Counted from the stretch's first letter, positions 1 to 5,788 are shown. The stretch is 6,145 nucleotides of DNA from Candidatus Omnitrophota bacterium (GCA_023246995.1 JAHFHI010000089.1:1-6145); one strand, 5' to 3'. Program-made: numbers and translations. Notes: generated by a model from the sequence alone, not told the origin.

Positions 1-708
1 GCGCGCCGGGCCGCGCTCGTCATCGATCAGCATCCCTGCACGGCCAAGTCGCTGGCCGATCTGATGTTGGTCGACAGCGAATGCGGCGCGACGAGCGTGA
101 TTTTGGTGCAGGCGCTTTTACTCGCGCGCCTTGAAATCCCGGCCCGCATTGCCACGGCGCTGGCCTATGGCATTCTTTCGGACACCGCCAATTTGTACCG
201 TTCCAAACGGCCGGATGTGATTGACGCCTATGTCCGGATTCTTCCTTTCTGTGATCTTAAAACCCTTGCCGTAATTCAAAACCCGAACCGTTCGAAGCGT
301 TTTTTTTCAACGCTCGCCCGGGGCATTCAAAACGCCTGGATGCGCCGGGGGCTTGTGCTAAGCCATTTGGGCCCGGTGGAAAGCCCCGACCTTGCCGCCC
401 AAATCGCGGATTTTCTGATCACTTATAAAAAAGCCCGCTGGGCGGTTTGCACGGGCCGCTACAAAAACAAGCTTCATGTGTCCCTTCGCACAGCCGGCTC
501 GCCGTTGGACGCGGGCCAGTTTTTGAGGGATATTTTTCCGGTCCGGGCCCAGGCGGGCGGGCATAGCGGAATTGCCGGAGGCAGTTTCGAAATCCGGGAC
601 TGGACCCGGGAGGATGCCTGGAGCGAAGCGGAAAGAAACTTTGATGATCGCCTGCTGCGCCGTTTGAGGCTCCCGGTCACAGGCGAGGCTTATTACCCTT
701 TTCGGTAA
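1..708 (+). CDS. DHH/DHHA1 family phosphoesterase (NrnA-like), 3' part, 5' end outside window
   Basis: The frame is open from base 1 and gives 235 residues to the TAA at 706-708, so the gene begins upstream; the first internal ATG (64) is not the start. The visible part holds the end of a DHH catalytic domain and a complete DHHA1 domain. Window residues 7-12 read VIDQHP, the motif III position that is normally DHH. Asp61 in GILSDT is the motif IV metal-binding Asp. The GGH of GGHSGIAGG (186-194) is the DHHA1 substrate-binding loop. Family members are Mn2+-dependent cytosolic phosphoesterases acting on oligoribonucleotides (nanoRNA), pAp or cyclic-dinucleotide products. NrnA is usually about 310-330 residues, so roughly 80-100 N-terminal residues, including motifs I and II, are missing from view. 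The gene ends 21 nt before mgtE and is probably co-transcribed with it. The exact substrate cannot be told. The Gln in place of the first His of DHH is unusual. Family assignment is firm, subfamily is not. Confidence 0.88.
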   Translation, partial: ARRAALVIDQHPCTAKSLADLMLVDSECGATSVILVQALLLARLEIPARIATALAYGILSDTANLYRSKRPDVIDAYVRILPFCDLKTLAVIQNPNRSKRFFSTLARGIQNAWMRRGLVLSHLGPVESPDLAAQIADFLITYKKARWAVCTGRYKNKLHVSLRTAGSPLDAGQFLRDIFPVRAQAGGHSGIAGGSFEIRDWTREDAWSEAERNFDDRLLRRLRLPVTGEAYYPFR

Positions 709-729
709 TCTCGGGGGGGAGCAAAAAAA

Positions 730-2037
730 ATGAGCACACGCAGCGCGCTGGCGAACCTGGTCAAACAATTCGTGGGGGAGGATCCGGCCCGGGCCGCGCA
801 TTATCTCGAGAGCCTGCCGGAGGCGGACGCCGCGAAGGTTCTGGGCGCGTTAAGCCATACCCTTTCCGCCGAGGTGTTTCGGTGTTTTGAGGCCCGTTTT
901 GCGGCAGGTCTTTTAAAAGAAATGGGCCCGGAACTTTTTGGGGCGGTCGCAAGCCGTTTGGACTCCCAGCAGGCCGCTGAAATCCTGCGGCATCTTCCCG
1001 AAGACCGGCGAGGGGACCTCCTCGATCGCATCCCTGAAAAAGCGCGGGAGCAGATGCGGGAAATCCTGACCTATCCGGAAAACAGCGCGGGACGCATTAT
1101 GGTTCCGGATTTTCTGGCCTTTCATTCGGATGCCAAGGTGCGCAGCGTGATCCAGAAAATCCGGATGATTGCCCGCAAGGGCCTGCCGGTTTCCTACGCC
1201 TATGTGGTGGACTCTGAAAACAAGCTGGCGGGGGTCATGAACATGCGCGATCTCATGCTGGCGTCTCCGGACGCGGTTCTCGAGACCATGATGCGCCGGG
1301 AGGTTTTTTCGGTGCAGGCTTTCACGGACCGGGAAGAAGTCGCCGATCAGCTTTCCAAAAGGCGGTATTTCGCGGTGCCGGTCGTGGACCCGGAAAACCG
1401 GCTGATCGGCGTCATCAAGGCCGAACACCTAATCGAAGATGTCCAGGAGGAGGCCACCGAGGACCTCCAAAAAATGTTCGGCGCGGGCGGAAGTGAACGC
1501 GCTTTTTCGCCGCTGGGTTTTTCGCTCGCAAGGCGCCTGCCCTGGCTTCATGTCAATTTGGCCACGGCTTTTTTGGCCGGGGCGGTGGTCGCGCTTTTTT
1601 CGGAGATCATCGGTAAAATTCCGGTGCTGGCCGTCTATCTTCCGGTCGTGGCCGGTCAGGGTGGGAACGCCGGCGCGCAGTCGCTCGTGGTCGTCATCCG
1701 CGGGCTGGTCATGCGCGAAATCCCACCGGCCAAAGTCCGGAGGCTTATCCTGAAGGAAGCCGGGATCGGGGTTCTTAACGGCATTTTGATCGGGTCCGTC
1801 ACGGGTGTCGCGGCCTGGCTCTGGCACGGCAATCCGTTTCTCGGTCTCGTGGTGGCTCTCGCCATGCTGGTCAATCTGGTCATCGCGGGCGTAACCGGCG
1901 CGGCCATTCCGCTCACCATGAAGGCCCTGCGCCTGGACCCGGCCCAGTGCTCGAATATCATTTTAACCACATTCACGGACGTGATGGGCTTTCTGGCTCT
2001 TCTGGGGTTCGGCGTTCTCTTTAAGGATCATTTGTGA
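730..2037 (+). CDS. mgtE: MgtE family magnesium channel/transporter
   Basis: A complete 435-residue protein, close to the 450 residues of Thermus MgtE. Domains in order are a helical MgtE N domain (about 15-115), a CBS pair (about 125-240) that senses cytosolic Mg2+, a connecting plug helix (about 236-262) and a five-helix membrane domain (about 272-432). Key motifs are YPENSAGRIM (115-124; a Ser where the family usually has Thr), the pore-loop GGNAGAQ (311-317) after PVVAGQ, and Asp417 in TTFTDVMGF, which matches the Mg2+-selecting Asp of the Thermus pore. MgtE forms a homodimeric inner-membrane channel for Mg2+ that closes when Mg2+ binds the N and CBS domains. The ATG at 730 follows a G-rich Shine-Dalgarno stretch (713-721) at about 8 nt. 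The gene lies 21 nt after the DHH gene and overlaps malQ by 4 nt, so all three are probably one transcript. No Mg2+ riboswitch fits the short upstream gap; gating is expected at protein level. Confidence 0.96.
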   Translation: MSTRSALANLVKQFVGEDPARAAHYLESLPEADAAKVLGALSHTLSAEVFRCFEARFAAGLLKEMGPELFGAVASRLDSQQAAEILRHLPEDRRGDLLDRIPEKAREQMREILTYPENSAGRIMVPDFLAFHSDAKVRSVIQKIRMIARKGLPVSYAYVVDSENKLAGVMNMRDLMLASPDAVLETMMRREVFSVQAFTDREEVADQLSKRRYFAVPVVDPENRLIGVIKAEHLIEDVQEEATEDLQKMFGAGGSERAFSPLGFSLARRLPWLHVNLATAFLAGAVVALFSEIIGKIPVLAVYLPVVAGQGGNAGAQSLVVVIRGLVMREIPPAKVRRLILKEAGIGVLNGILIGSVTGVAAWLWHGNPFLGLVVALAMLVNLVIAGVTGAAIPLTMKALRLDPAQCSNIILTTFTDVMGFLALLGFGVLFKDHL

Positions 2038-3887
2038 AAAAGCAGATCCCCCCGCAGGATTCCGGGGTTTACCGGGATTTTTTAAATGCCCCCACGGCGC
2101 CGCAGTGGAAGCGCTTTGGACTGGCGCGCCGGGCCGGGGTTTCAGTGCCGCTTTTCTCCGTCTTTTCGGCGCAGTCAGCGGGGATCGGGGAAATTCCCGA
2201 TTTGGAATTGCTTGGCCGCTGGTGCCGCCGGGCGGGCATGAGCATCATCCAGCTTCTGCCCATGAACGATACGGGGTTTAACTTCACGCCCTATGACGCG
2301 CAAAGCACCTTTGCCCTTGAGCCCATGTATTTAAGACTTTCGGACCTCCGAGGAGCACCGCTTCAGCTGTTTAAGAAATCCCTCCAGGATTTACGGAAAC
2401 GTTTCCCGGCCGGCCGGAAACGGGTGGATTACGGGATCAAGCTCGCGAAGCTCGAGCTTATGCGGGAGATTTTTAAAAAAAGCCGCGCGGCCAAAGAAGG
2501 CCCGGAAGATTTCGAGATTTTTTGTGAGCAGAATAAATTTTGGCTGCACGACTATGTTCTTTTTAAGATTTTAAAGAGTCTGCACGGGGAGGCTCGCTGG
2601 GAGGATTGGCCCGAAGCCTTCCGCCGCCGGGACCCGGAAAAAATCCGGGAACTCAAAACCGCGCATGCCTTCGAGGCCCGCTTTCAGGAATGGCTGCAAT
2701 GGCAGCTTTGCCTCCAGTTCAGCCGGGCCCGGAAGAGTCTGGCGAAAGACGGAGTTTTTTTAATGGGGGACCTGCCTTTTTTAGTGTCGCGCGATAGCGC
2801 GGATGTCTGGGCGCATCAGGAGTATTTCAAGCTCGAGCGGCTTGCCGGAGCGCCGCCGGACGCGTTTTTCGCGCTTGGCCAGCGCTGGGGCATGCCGCCC
2901 TATGACTGGCCCAGGATCGCGGCCTCGGGTTATGATTATTTGAAGGGGAAAGTGAGGTTCGCAAGCTGCCTTTATGATTTCTTCCGGATCGACCACGTGG
3001 TGGGAATTTTCCGGCTTTGGACGATCTCGGCCTCTGAACCTCCGGGGCACGGCGGGCTTTACGGATCTTTCGATCCTCCGGCCGAGCAAGATTGGGAAGG
3101 CCACGGCAAGCGGCTTCTTGAGATCATGATCCGCCAAACCCCGATGCTCCCCTGCGCCGAAGATCTCGGAGTCGTGCCCGAGTGTTCTTACAAAACGTTG
3201 CGCGAATTTGCCATTCCCGGGATGGATGTCCAGCGCTGGACCAAGGACTGGGACGGCACCGCGGCTTTCAAGGAGCCGGGGGCCTACCGGGCTAATTCCA
3301 TCGCCGTGATTTCCAACCATGACATGAGCGCGCTTTCCGCCTGGTGGGAGCATGAGGCCGGCACGGTCGACGGGGAACTTTTTAGACGCAAATGCGCCGA
3401 AAAAGGAATTGATTTTGAGCGGGTGCGTCCGGAGCTTTTCGATATTGCCCGGTCAGCCCACGGGCGTTTGCGCTGGCGCCCGGAGATTGCAAACCCGCAA
3501 GTTCTGGCGCAGGTTCTCGGCCGGGGCGAATTTGAAGTGAGCGATCTTGCCGGGCTTTACCGGGGCTCTTACGGGGAGCGCGAAATTTTTTGGCGCTATA
3601 TCGGCCTTTCGGGCAAACTTATATCACGGGCCGACAAGAAATTCATGCGCGCTGCGCTTGAGAAAATCTCCAAAACAAATTCAATTTTCAGCGTGCAGCT
3701 GCTTCAGGACTGGCTTGCCCTGGGGGTAAGGCCGCCATCGGACTCCTGGAACTTCAGGATTAATTTCCCGGGCACCCAGGGCCCGCACAACTGGAGTCTT
3801 GTCATGCCGCTCTCGCTTGAGAAAATGCTGGGCCTTAAAGCAAACGAGGCGATCGCCCGGATTAACGCCGCCGCCGGGCGCCGGTGA
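2034..3887 (+). CDS. malQ: 4-alpha-glucanotransferase (amylomaltase, GH77)
   Basis: A cytosolic 617-residue enzyme that transfers alpha-1,4-glucan segments between maltodextrins, in glycogen or maltose metabolism. The GH77 catalytic set is complete: nucleophile Asp320 in FRIDHVVGIFRLW, acid/base Glu376 in PCAEDLG, and transition-state Asp430 in SNHDMSALSAWW. Other family blocks are SAGIGEIPDL (48-57), QLLPM (73-77), MGDLPFLVSRDSADVWA (244-260), PPDAFFALGQRWG (274-286) and FPGTQGPHNWS (578-588) near the C terminus. It is longer than the roughly 500-residue Thermus enzymes. Much of the excess lies between Trp438 and about residue 550, where a segment of some 70-80 extra residues sits. The start is GTG in the GTGA overlap with the mgtE stop, with AAGGA at 2023-2027 six nt upstream, so translation is coupled. 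No glycogen or maltose gene is next to it. Family and activity are confident; the native acceptor is unknown. Confidence 0.96.
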   Translation: MKKQIPPQDSGVYRDFLNAPTAPQWKRFGLARRAGVSVPLFSVFSAQSAGIGEIPDLELLGRWCRRAGMSIIQLLPMNDTGFNFTPYDAQSTFALEPMYLRLSDLRGAPLQLFKKSLQDLRKRFPAGRKRVDYGIKLAKLELMREIFKKSRAAKEGPEDFEIFCEQNKFWLHDYVLFKILKSLHGEARWEDWPEAFRRRDPEKIRELKTAHAFEARFQEWLQWQLCLQFSRARKSLAKDGVFLMGDLPFLVSRDSADVWAHQEYFKLERLAGAPPDAFFALGQRWGMPPYDWPRIAASGYDYLKGKVRFASCLYDFFRIDHVVGIFRLWTISASEPPGHGGLYGSFDPPAEQDWEGHGKRLLEIMIRQTPMLPCAEDLGVVPECSYKTLREFAIPGMDVQRWTKDWDGTAAFKEPGAYRANSIAVISNHDMSALSAWWEHEAGTVDGELFRRKCAEKGIDFERVRPELFDIARSAHGRLRWRPEIANPQVLAQVLGRGEFEVSDLAGLYRGSYGEREIFWRYIGLSGKLISRADKKFMRAALEKISKTNSIFSVQLLQDWLALGVRPPSDSWNFRINFPGTQGPHNWSLVMPLSLEKMLGLKANEAIARINAAAGRR

Positions 3888-3897
3888 TCTTAATCGA

Positions 3898-3926
3898 AAG
3901 ACTTTTTTAAAGGAATTTTTTAAGAT
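3898..3926 (+). promoter_or_regulatory. Weak candidate promoter for the dsbA-like/mauE-like unit
   Basis: AAGACT (3898-3903) and TAAGAT (3921-3926) are separated by 17 nt in the 67-nt gap between malQ and the thioredoxin-fold gene. Each box is only a partial match to TTGACA/TATAAT, and the stretch is T/A-rich, which produces such matches by chance. A promoter is plausible because the next two genes form a different functional unit, but read-through from malQ is equally possible; no convincing terminator follows malQ. Confidence 0.25.
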
Positions 3927-3954
3927 AGACTAGCCCCAACGAGAGGTGGAACTC

Positions 3955-4626
3955 ATGAATGCCAAGAAAATTATTACGGGAGTCTTGATCGTTACGGCGC
4001 TTGCCGCCGGTATTTGGGTCATACGAAAAAACCAGAGGCCTGTGACTGCCGACGCCCAGGTCCGGGTGGAGGAGAAAATCAAGGGCCCGGCTAAAGCGGC
4101 GGTCAAAATTGTCGAGTACAGCGATTTTGAATGTCCGGCCTGCCAGAAAGCGCAAGTTGAAATCAAACGTATTTTCGAGGCCTTCGGACCTCAAGTGAAT
4201 CTCGTGTTCCGGCATTTCCCCCTTGAAAGCCACCGTTGGTCCGGGCTTGCGCACCAGGCTGCGGAATGCGCCTCCCGCCAGGGGCATTTTTGGGAGTACC
4301 ATGACCGGCTTTTTAACGACCAATTGATCTGGCCTAAGGCGGTGAACCCTTATGAGGACTTTATGCGCTACGCCGGCGAGCTGAATCTGGATTTGCAGGC
4401 TTTTGGGGCTTGCCTGGCCGATTCCCGGATCCGGGAGGATATCCTCAAGGAAAAAACCGGCGGCAAGGAGCTGATGATTACCGCCACGCCGACTTTTTTT
4501 ATTAACGGGGAGAGGCTGGTCGGGCCGATGGAGCTTCAGACGCGGGCTTCGGAAATTATCCGCCGGGAACTCGGGCTCACGCCGCCCGAGGCGTCTCCCG
4601 CGGCGCCAAGCCCGGAAAAACCGTGA
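3955..4626 (+). CDS. Membrane-anchored DsbA-like thiol:disulfide oxidoreductase
   Basis: A 223-residue protein of the DsbA-like thioredoxin type (Thioredoxin_4-like). Residues 5-23 are an uncleaved-looking hydrophobic anchor after MNAKK, so the catalytic domain should lie outside the cytoplasmic membrane. The active site is Cys60-Pro-Ala-Cys63 within YSDFECPACQKAQ, and the cis-proline loop is TATPTFFING (176-185, Pro179). A helical insert between them carries the AAECASRQGHFWEYHDRLF block (102-120), with further cysteines at 105 and 153 that could form a structural or second redox disulfide. The C-terminal tail (209-223) is Pro/Ala/Glu-rich. I chose ATG 3955 rather than the in-frame GTG 3946 because GAGAGGTGG (3941-3949) is a good Shine-Dalgarno site for 3955 and covers that GTG. 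The stop overlaps the start of the next gene (GTGA), implying coupled synthesis. It probably oxidises, or possibly isomerises, secreted protein cysteines; direction cannot be read from sequence. Confidence 0.9.
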   Translation: MNAKKIITGVLIVTALAAGIWVIRKNQRPVTADAQVRVEEKIKGPAKAAVKIVEYSDFECPACQKAQVEIKRIFEAFGPQVNLVFRHFPLESHRWSGLAHQAAECASRQGHFWEYHDRLFNDQLIWPKAVNPYEDFMRYAGELNLDLQAFGACLADSRIREDILKEKTGGKELMITATPTFFINGERLVGPMELQTRASEIIRRELGLTPPEASPAAPSPEKP

Positions 4627-5126
4627 TAAAATTTCAAGATTTCGGCTGGGTGTTGCTGCGCGTTTTTATGGGCCTTGTTTTTGCCTACGCAGGATATATG
4701 AAGCTCCTCGAGCCGATCGAAAACTTCCGCGGCGCGCTCGCATCCTATGAAGTCCTGCCTTACGCGCTGGTGCCGCTACTGGCCCATACGGTTCCGTGGG
4801 TGGAATTGATTTTCGGGGTTTTCATGATCGCCGGCTACGCCGTGCGGCCGACAGCTCTTGTGCTTTCATTTCTGGCGCTGTGTTTTGTGCTGATCATCGC
4901 TTCAAGCAGCGCGATCCTGGAGAGGGGCTTCAAGGATTGCGGGTGTTTCGGCCAGTCCGGGCCCATCCGGCTCACGGTTTATCAGGTCTTTATTCTCGAT
5001 ATCCTCAATTTTTTTCTGGGCCTAAAATTATTTTCGATCAAGAGACATCTTTTCAGCCTGGATGCCTGGCTTGGGCCGGCAGAAGCGGACCGCCCGGTTC
5101 AGAAATCCCTGCCGTTTGGGAAGTAA
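4623..5126 (+). CDS. MauE/DoxX-like four-helix membrane protein, probable redox partner of the DsbA-like protein
   Basis: A 167-residue integral membrane protein with about four helices (roughly 9-27, 48-71, 76-97, 117-137). The first helix region LRVFMGLVFAYAGYMKLLEP is typical of the DoxX/MauE superfamily, as is the PWVELIFG block at 58-65. Between helices 3 and 4 lies FKDCGCFGQ (103-111) with Cys106 and Cys108; this Cys-x-Cys-Phe-Gly motif is characteristic of MauE-type members. MauE is needed, with the thioredoxin-like MauD, for maturation of the disulfide-rich methylamine dehydrogenase small subunit. No methylamine dehydrogenase gene is present here, so a general disulfide role is inferred. 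Translation starts at GTG 4623 inside the stop of the preceding gene, with only a weak GGAAAAA upstream, so translation probably depends on coupling. The tail (about 140-167) is polar. The alternative is a DoxX-like protein with another quinone or thiol role. Confidence 0.82.
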   Translation: MIKFQDFGWVLLRVFMGLVFAYAGYMKLLEPIENFRGALASYEVLPYALVPLLAHTVPWVELIFGVFMIAGYAVRPTALVLSFLALCFVLIIASSSAILERGFKDCGCFGQSGPIRLTVYQVFILDILNFFLGLKLFSIKRHLFSLDAWLGPAEADRPVQKSLPFGK

Positions 5127-5130
5127 AAAT

Positions 5131-5175
5131 CCGGGGCTTTGTTCTGCCCCACGGCCCCGGCTCCGCAAAGTTTTT
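5131..5175 (+). terminator. Candidate terminator after the mauE-like gene
   Basis: CCGGGGC (5131-5137) pairs perfectly with GCCCCGG (5154-5160), leaving a 16-nt loop; an alternative smaller hairpin uses GGGGC (5133-5137) with GCCCC (5146-5150). A run of five T follows only at 5171-5175, ten bases past the larger stem. A third option pairs CTTTG (5137-5141) with CAAAG (5166-5170), directly before the T-run. It lies 5 nt after the mauE-like stop. The spacing is not that of a textbook intrinsic terminator. Confidence 0.45.
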
Positions 5176-5201
5176 GACTTTCCGCCGGGCTTCTCTATAA
5201 T
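5174..5201 (+). promoter_or_regulatory. Sigma-70-type promoter for tRNA-Phe
   Basis: TTGACT (5174-5179, 5 of 6 to consensus) and TATAAT (5196-5201, perfect) are separated by 16 nt. Transcription would begin near 5208, leaving a leader of about 44 nt before the mature tRNA at 5252, to be removed by RNase P. The two T's opening the -35 box are the end of the T-run of the candidate upstream terminator. Such a near-consensus promoter is what a stable RNA gene would need. Confidence 0.8.
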
Positions 5202-5251
5202 CTTGGGTTCTCGGATTACTCCAGCCCACCCAAGGCATTTCTCAATTCCTA

Positions 5252-5323
5252 GGCCGGGTAGCTCAGTGGTAGAGCGAGGGACTGAAAATCCCTGCGTCGG
5301 CGGTTCAATCCCGTCCCCGGCCA
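5252..5323 (+). tRNA. tRNA-Phe (anticodon GAA)
   Basis: A full cloverleaf can be folded. The acceptor is GGCCGGG (5252-5258) with CCCGGCC (5316-5322) and discriminator A5323. The D stem is GCTC/GAGC (5261-5264, 5272-5275) with a short seven-base loop AGTGGTA. The anticodon stem is AGGGA/TCCCT (5277-5281, 5289-5293) around loop CTGAAAA, giving anticodon GAA at 5284-5286, which reads Phe codons UUC/UUU. The variable loop is five bases (5294-5298). The T stem is GGCGG/CCGTC (5299-5303, 5311-5315, one G-T pair) with loop TTCAATC. The 3' CCA is not encoded (ATA follows the acceptor), so it must be added by the CCA-adding enzyme. It appears as a single tRNA with its own promoter. Confidence 0.96.
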
Positions 5324-5331
5324 TAAGGGCA

Positions 5332-5363
5332 ATTAAAAATTCAAAATGAAAAATTAAAAAAAA
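5332..5363. repeat. AT-rich tandem heptamer repeat downstream of tRNA-Phe
   Basis: Four consecutive 7-base units read ATTAAAA, ATTCAAA, ATGAAAA and ATTAAAA (5332-5359), followed by four more A's. The consensus is ATTAAAA with single changes. It begins eight bases after the tRNA discriminator base and stands out sharply from the GC-rich surroundings. It has no reading frame of its own and offers no + strand T-run for termination; on the minus strand it is T-rich. Confidence 0.7.
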
Positions 5364-5392
5364 GCACTTCCCGGGGGCTGTTTGAAGAGGGA

Positions 5393-5422
5393 TTGAATCG
5401 GAGCCGCACGGGGGGATTTATT
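5393..5422 (+). promoter_or_regulatory. Weak candidate promoter for the 73-residue membrane protein
   Basis: TTGAAT (5393-5398) and TTTATT (5417-5422), 18 nt apart, each match the sigma-70 consensus at 4 of 6 bases and lie 26 nt before the start codon. The rest of 5324-5447 holds only the heptamer array and a GC-rich stretch, so if the small gene has its own promoter it should lie here. The match is too weak to be sure. Confidence 0.25.
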
Positions 5423-5447
5423 TAAAAGTATTCGCAAAGGCATTTTA

Positions 5448-5669
5448 ATGGACAGGCTCACGATCTTCGGTTTGTGTGCGGTAACGGCGATGCTGGTCTG
5501 CTATGCCCTGGAAAAGCGCAGCCCCTGGTTCATCCTGGCATTTGCCGCATCCTGTATGCTGGGTTCGGTCTATGGGTTTCTCCAGGGAGCTTGGCCGTTT
5601 GGCCTGGTGGAAGCTATTTGGTCCATGGTGGCCGTTCGCCGGTGGCGGCTCGTGAGAAGTTCAAGCTGA
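5448..5669 (+). CDS. Small three-helix membrane protein of unknown function
   Basis: A 73-residue, almost wholly hydrophobic protein. Predicted helices are about 4-21, 27-46 and 50-63, ending in a basic tail (RRWRLVR, 64-70), which suggests a cytoplasmic C terminus by the positive-inside rule. Striking blocks are LEKRSPWF (21-28), GFLQGAWPFG (43-52) and LVEAIWSMVAVRRW (53-66). From memory, short proteins with very similar WPFG-LVEAIW-RRW signatures occur as unnamed proteins across proteobacteria and other phyla, so the gene looks real and conserved; no function is known to me. ATG 5448 is preceded by AAAGG (5436-5440) at 7 nt, a reasonable ribosome site. It stands alone between the tRNA-Phe gene and a secreted-protein gene, and its spread among distant groups plus the tRNA-side position make lateral acquisition plausible but unproved. 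Confidence 0.75.
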   Translation: MDRLTIFGLCAVTAMLVCYALEKRSPWFILAFAASCMLGSVYGFLQGAWPFGLVEAIWSMVAVRRWRLVRSSS

Positions 5670-5678
5670 ATCCAAAGT

Positions 5679-5706
5679 CTCCCCGTCCTGATGGGTTTTT
5701 GGGGAG
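5679..5706 (+). terminator. Hairpin, possible weak terminator after the small membrane protein gene
   Basis: CTCCCC (5679-5684) pairs with GGGGAG (5701-5706), with a 16-nt loop. Within it, a shorter CCC/GGG pairing (5682-5684 with 5693-5695) is followed directly by five T's (5696-5700), the only terminator-like layout. It begins nine bases after the stop codon. The T-run lies in the loop of the stronger stem, so termination efficiency is doubtful. Confidence 0.35.
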
Positions 5707-5729
5707 CCCGGGAGGGTTTAAAATTAACG

Positions 5730-5758
5730 CTAACCCGGCGCCATTTTTTGTGTATAAT
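5730..5758 (+). promoter_or_regulatory. Promoter for the terminal secreted-protein gene
   Basis: A perfect TATAAT box lies at 5753-5758, with CTAACC (5730-5735, 3 of 6 to the -35 consensus) 17 nt upstream. The expected transcription start is near 5765, giving a leader of about 24 nt before ATG 5789. The poor -35 box suggests modest or activator-dependent strength. Confidence 0.6.
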
Positions 5759-5788
5759 CCGTCTGAAATAAAACAGGCCGGAAACCCT

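Noticed and set aside
64..66. ATG 64 as the start of the DHH protein
   Set aside because: Family sequence (VIDQHP at codons 7-12) continues upstream in frame to base 1, so the true start is outside the window.
709..729. Mg2+-sensing leader or riboswitch before mgtE
   Set aside because: Only 21 nt separate the genes, enough for a ribosome site but not for a riboswitch.
913..1428. 171-residue His/Arg-rich open frame on the minus strand
   Set aside because: It lies wholly antisense to mgtE, whose domain motifs are intact through this stretch; the His/Arg-rich composition is what the complement of a GC-rich gene gives.
2781..3353. 190-residue minus-strand open frame
   Set aside because: Antisense to the malQ catalytic core (Asp320, Glu376); no domain recognised.
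3863..3912. Possible terminator after malQ
   Set aside because: The GC-rich inverted pieces lie inside the malQ 3' end and are separated from the T-run by more than 15 bases; no convincing stem directly precedes the T's.
3946..3954. Upstream GTG as start of the DsbA-like gene
   Set aside because: The GTG lies inside the GAGAGGTGG ribosome-binding stretch that is well placed for ATG 3955, and has no good site of its own.
3907..4323. 138-residue minus-strand open frame over the DsbA-like gene
   Set aside because: Covers the CPAC active-site region of the real gene in antisense; no independent support.
5028..5324. Minus-strand 98-residue frame and plus-strand 95-residue frame (5062-5349) running across the tRNA
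   Set aside because: Both read through the promoter and the tRNA-Phe gene; their proteins come partly from the complement or sequence of the tRNA itself, a common artefact.
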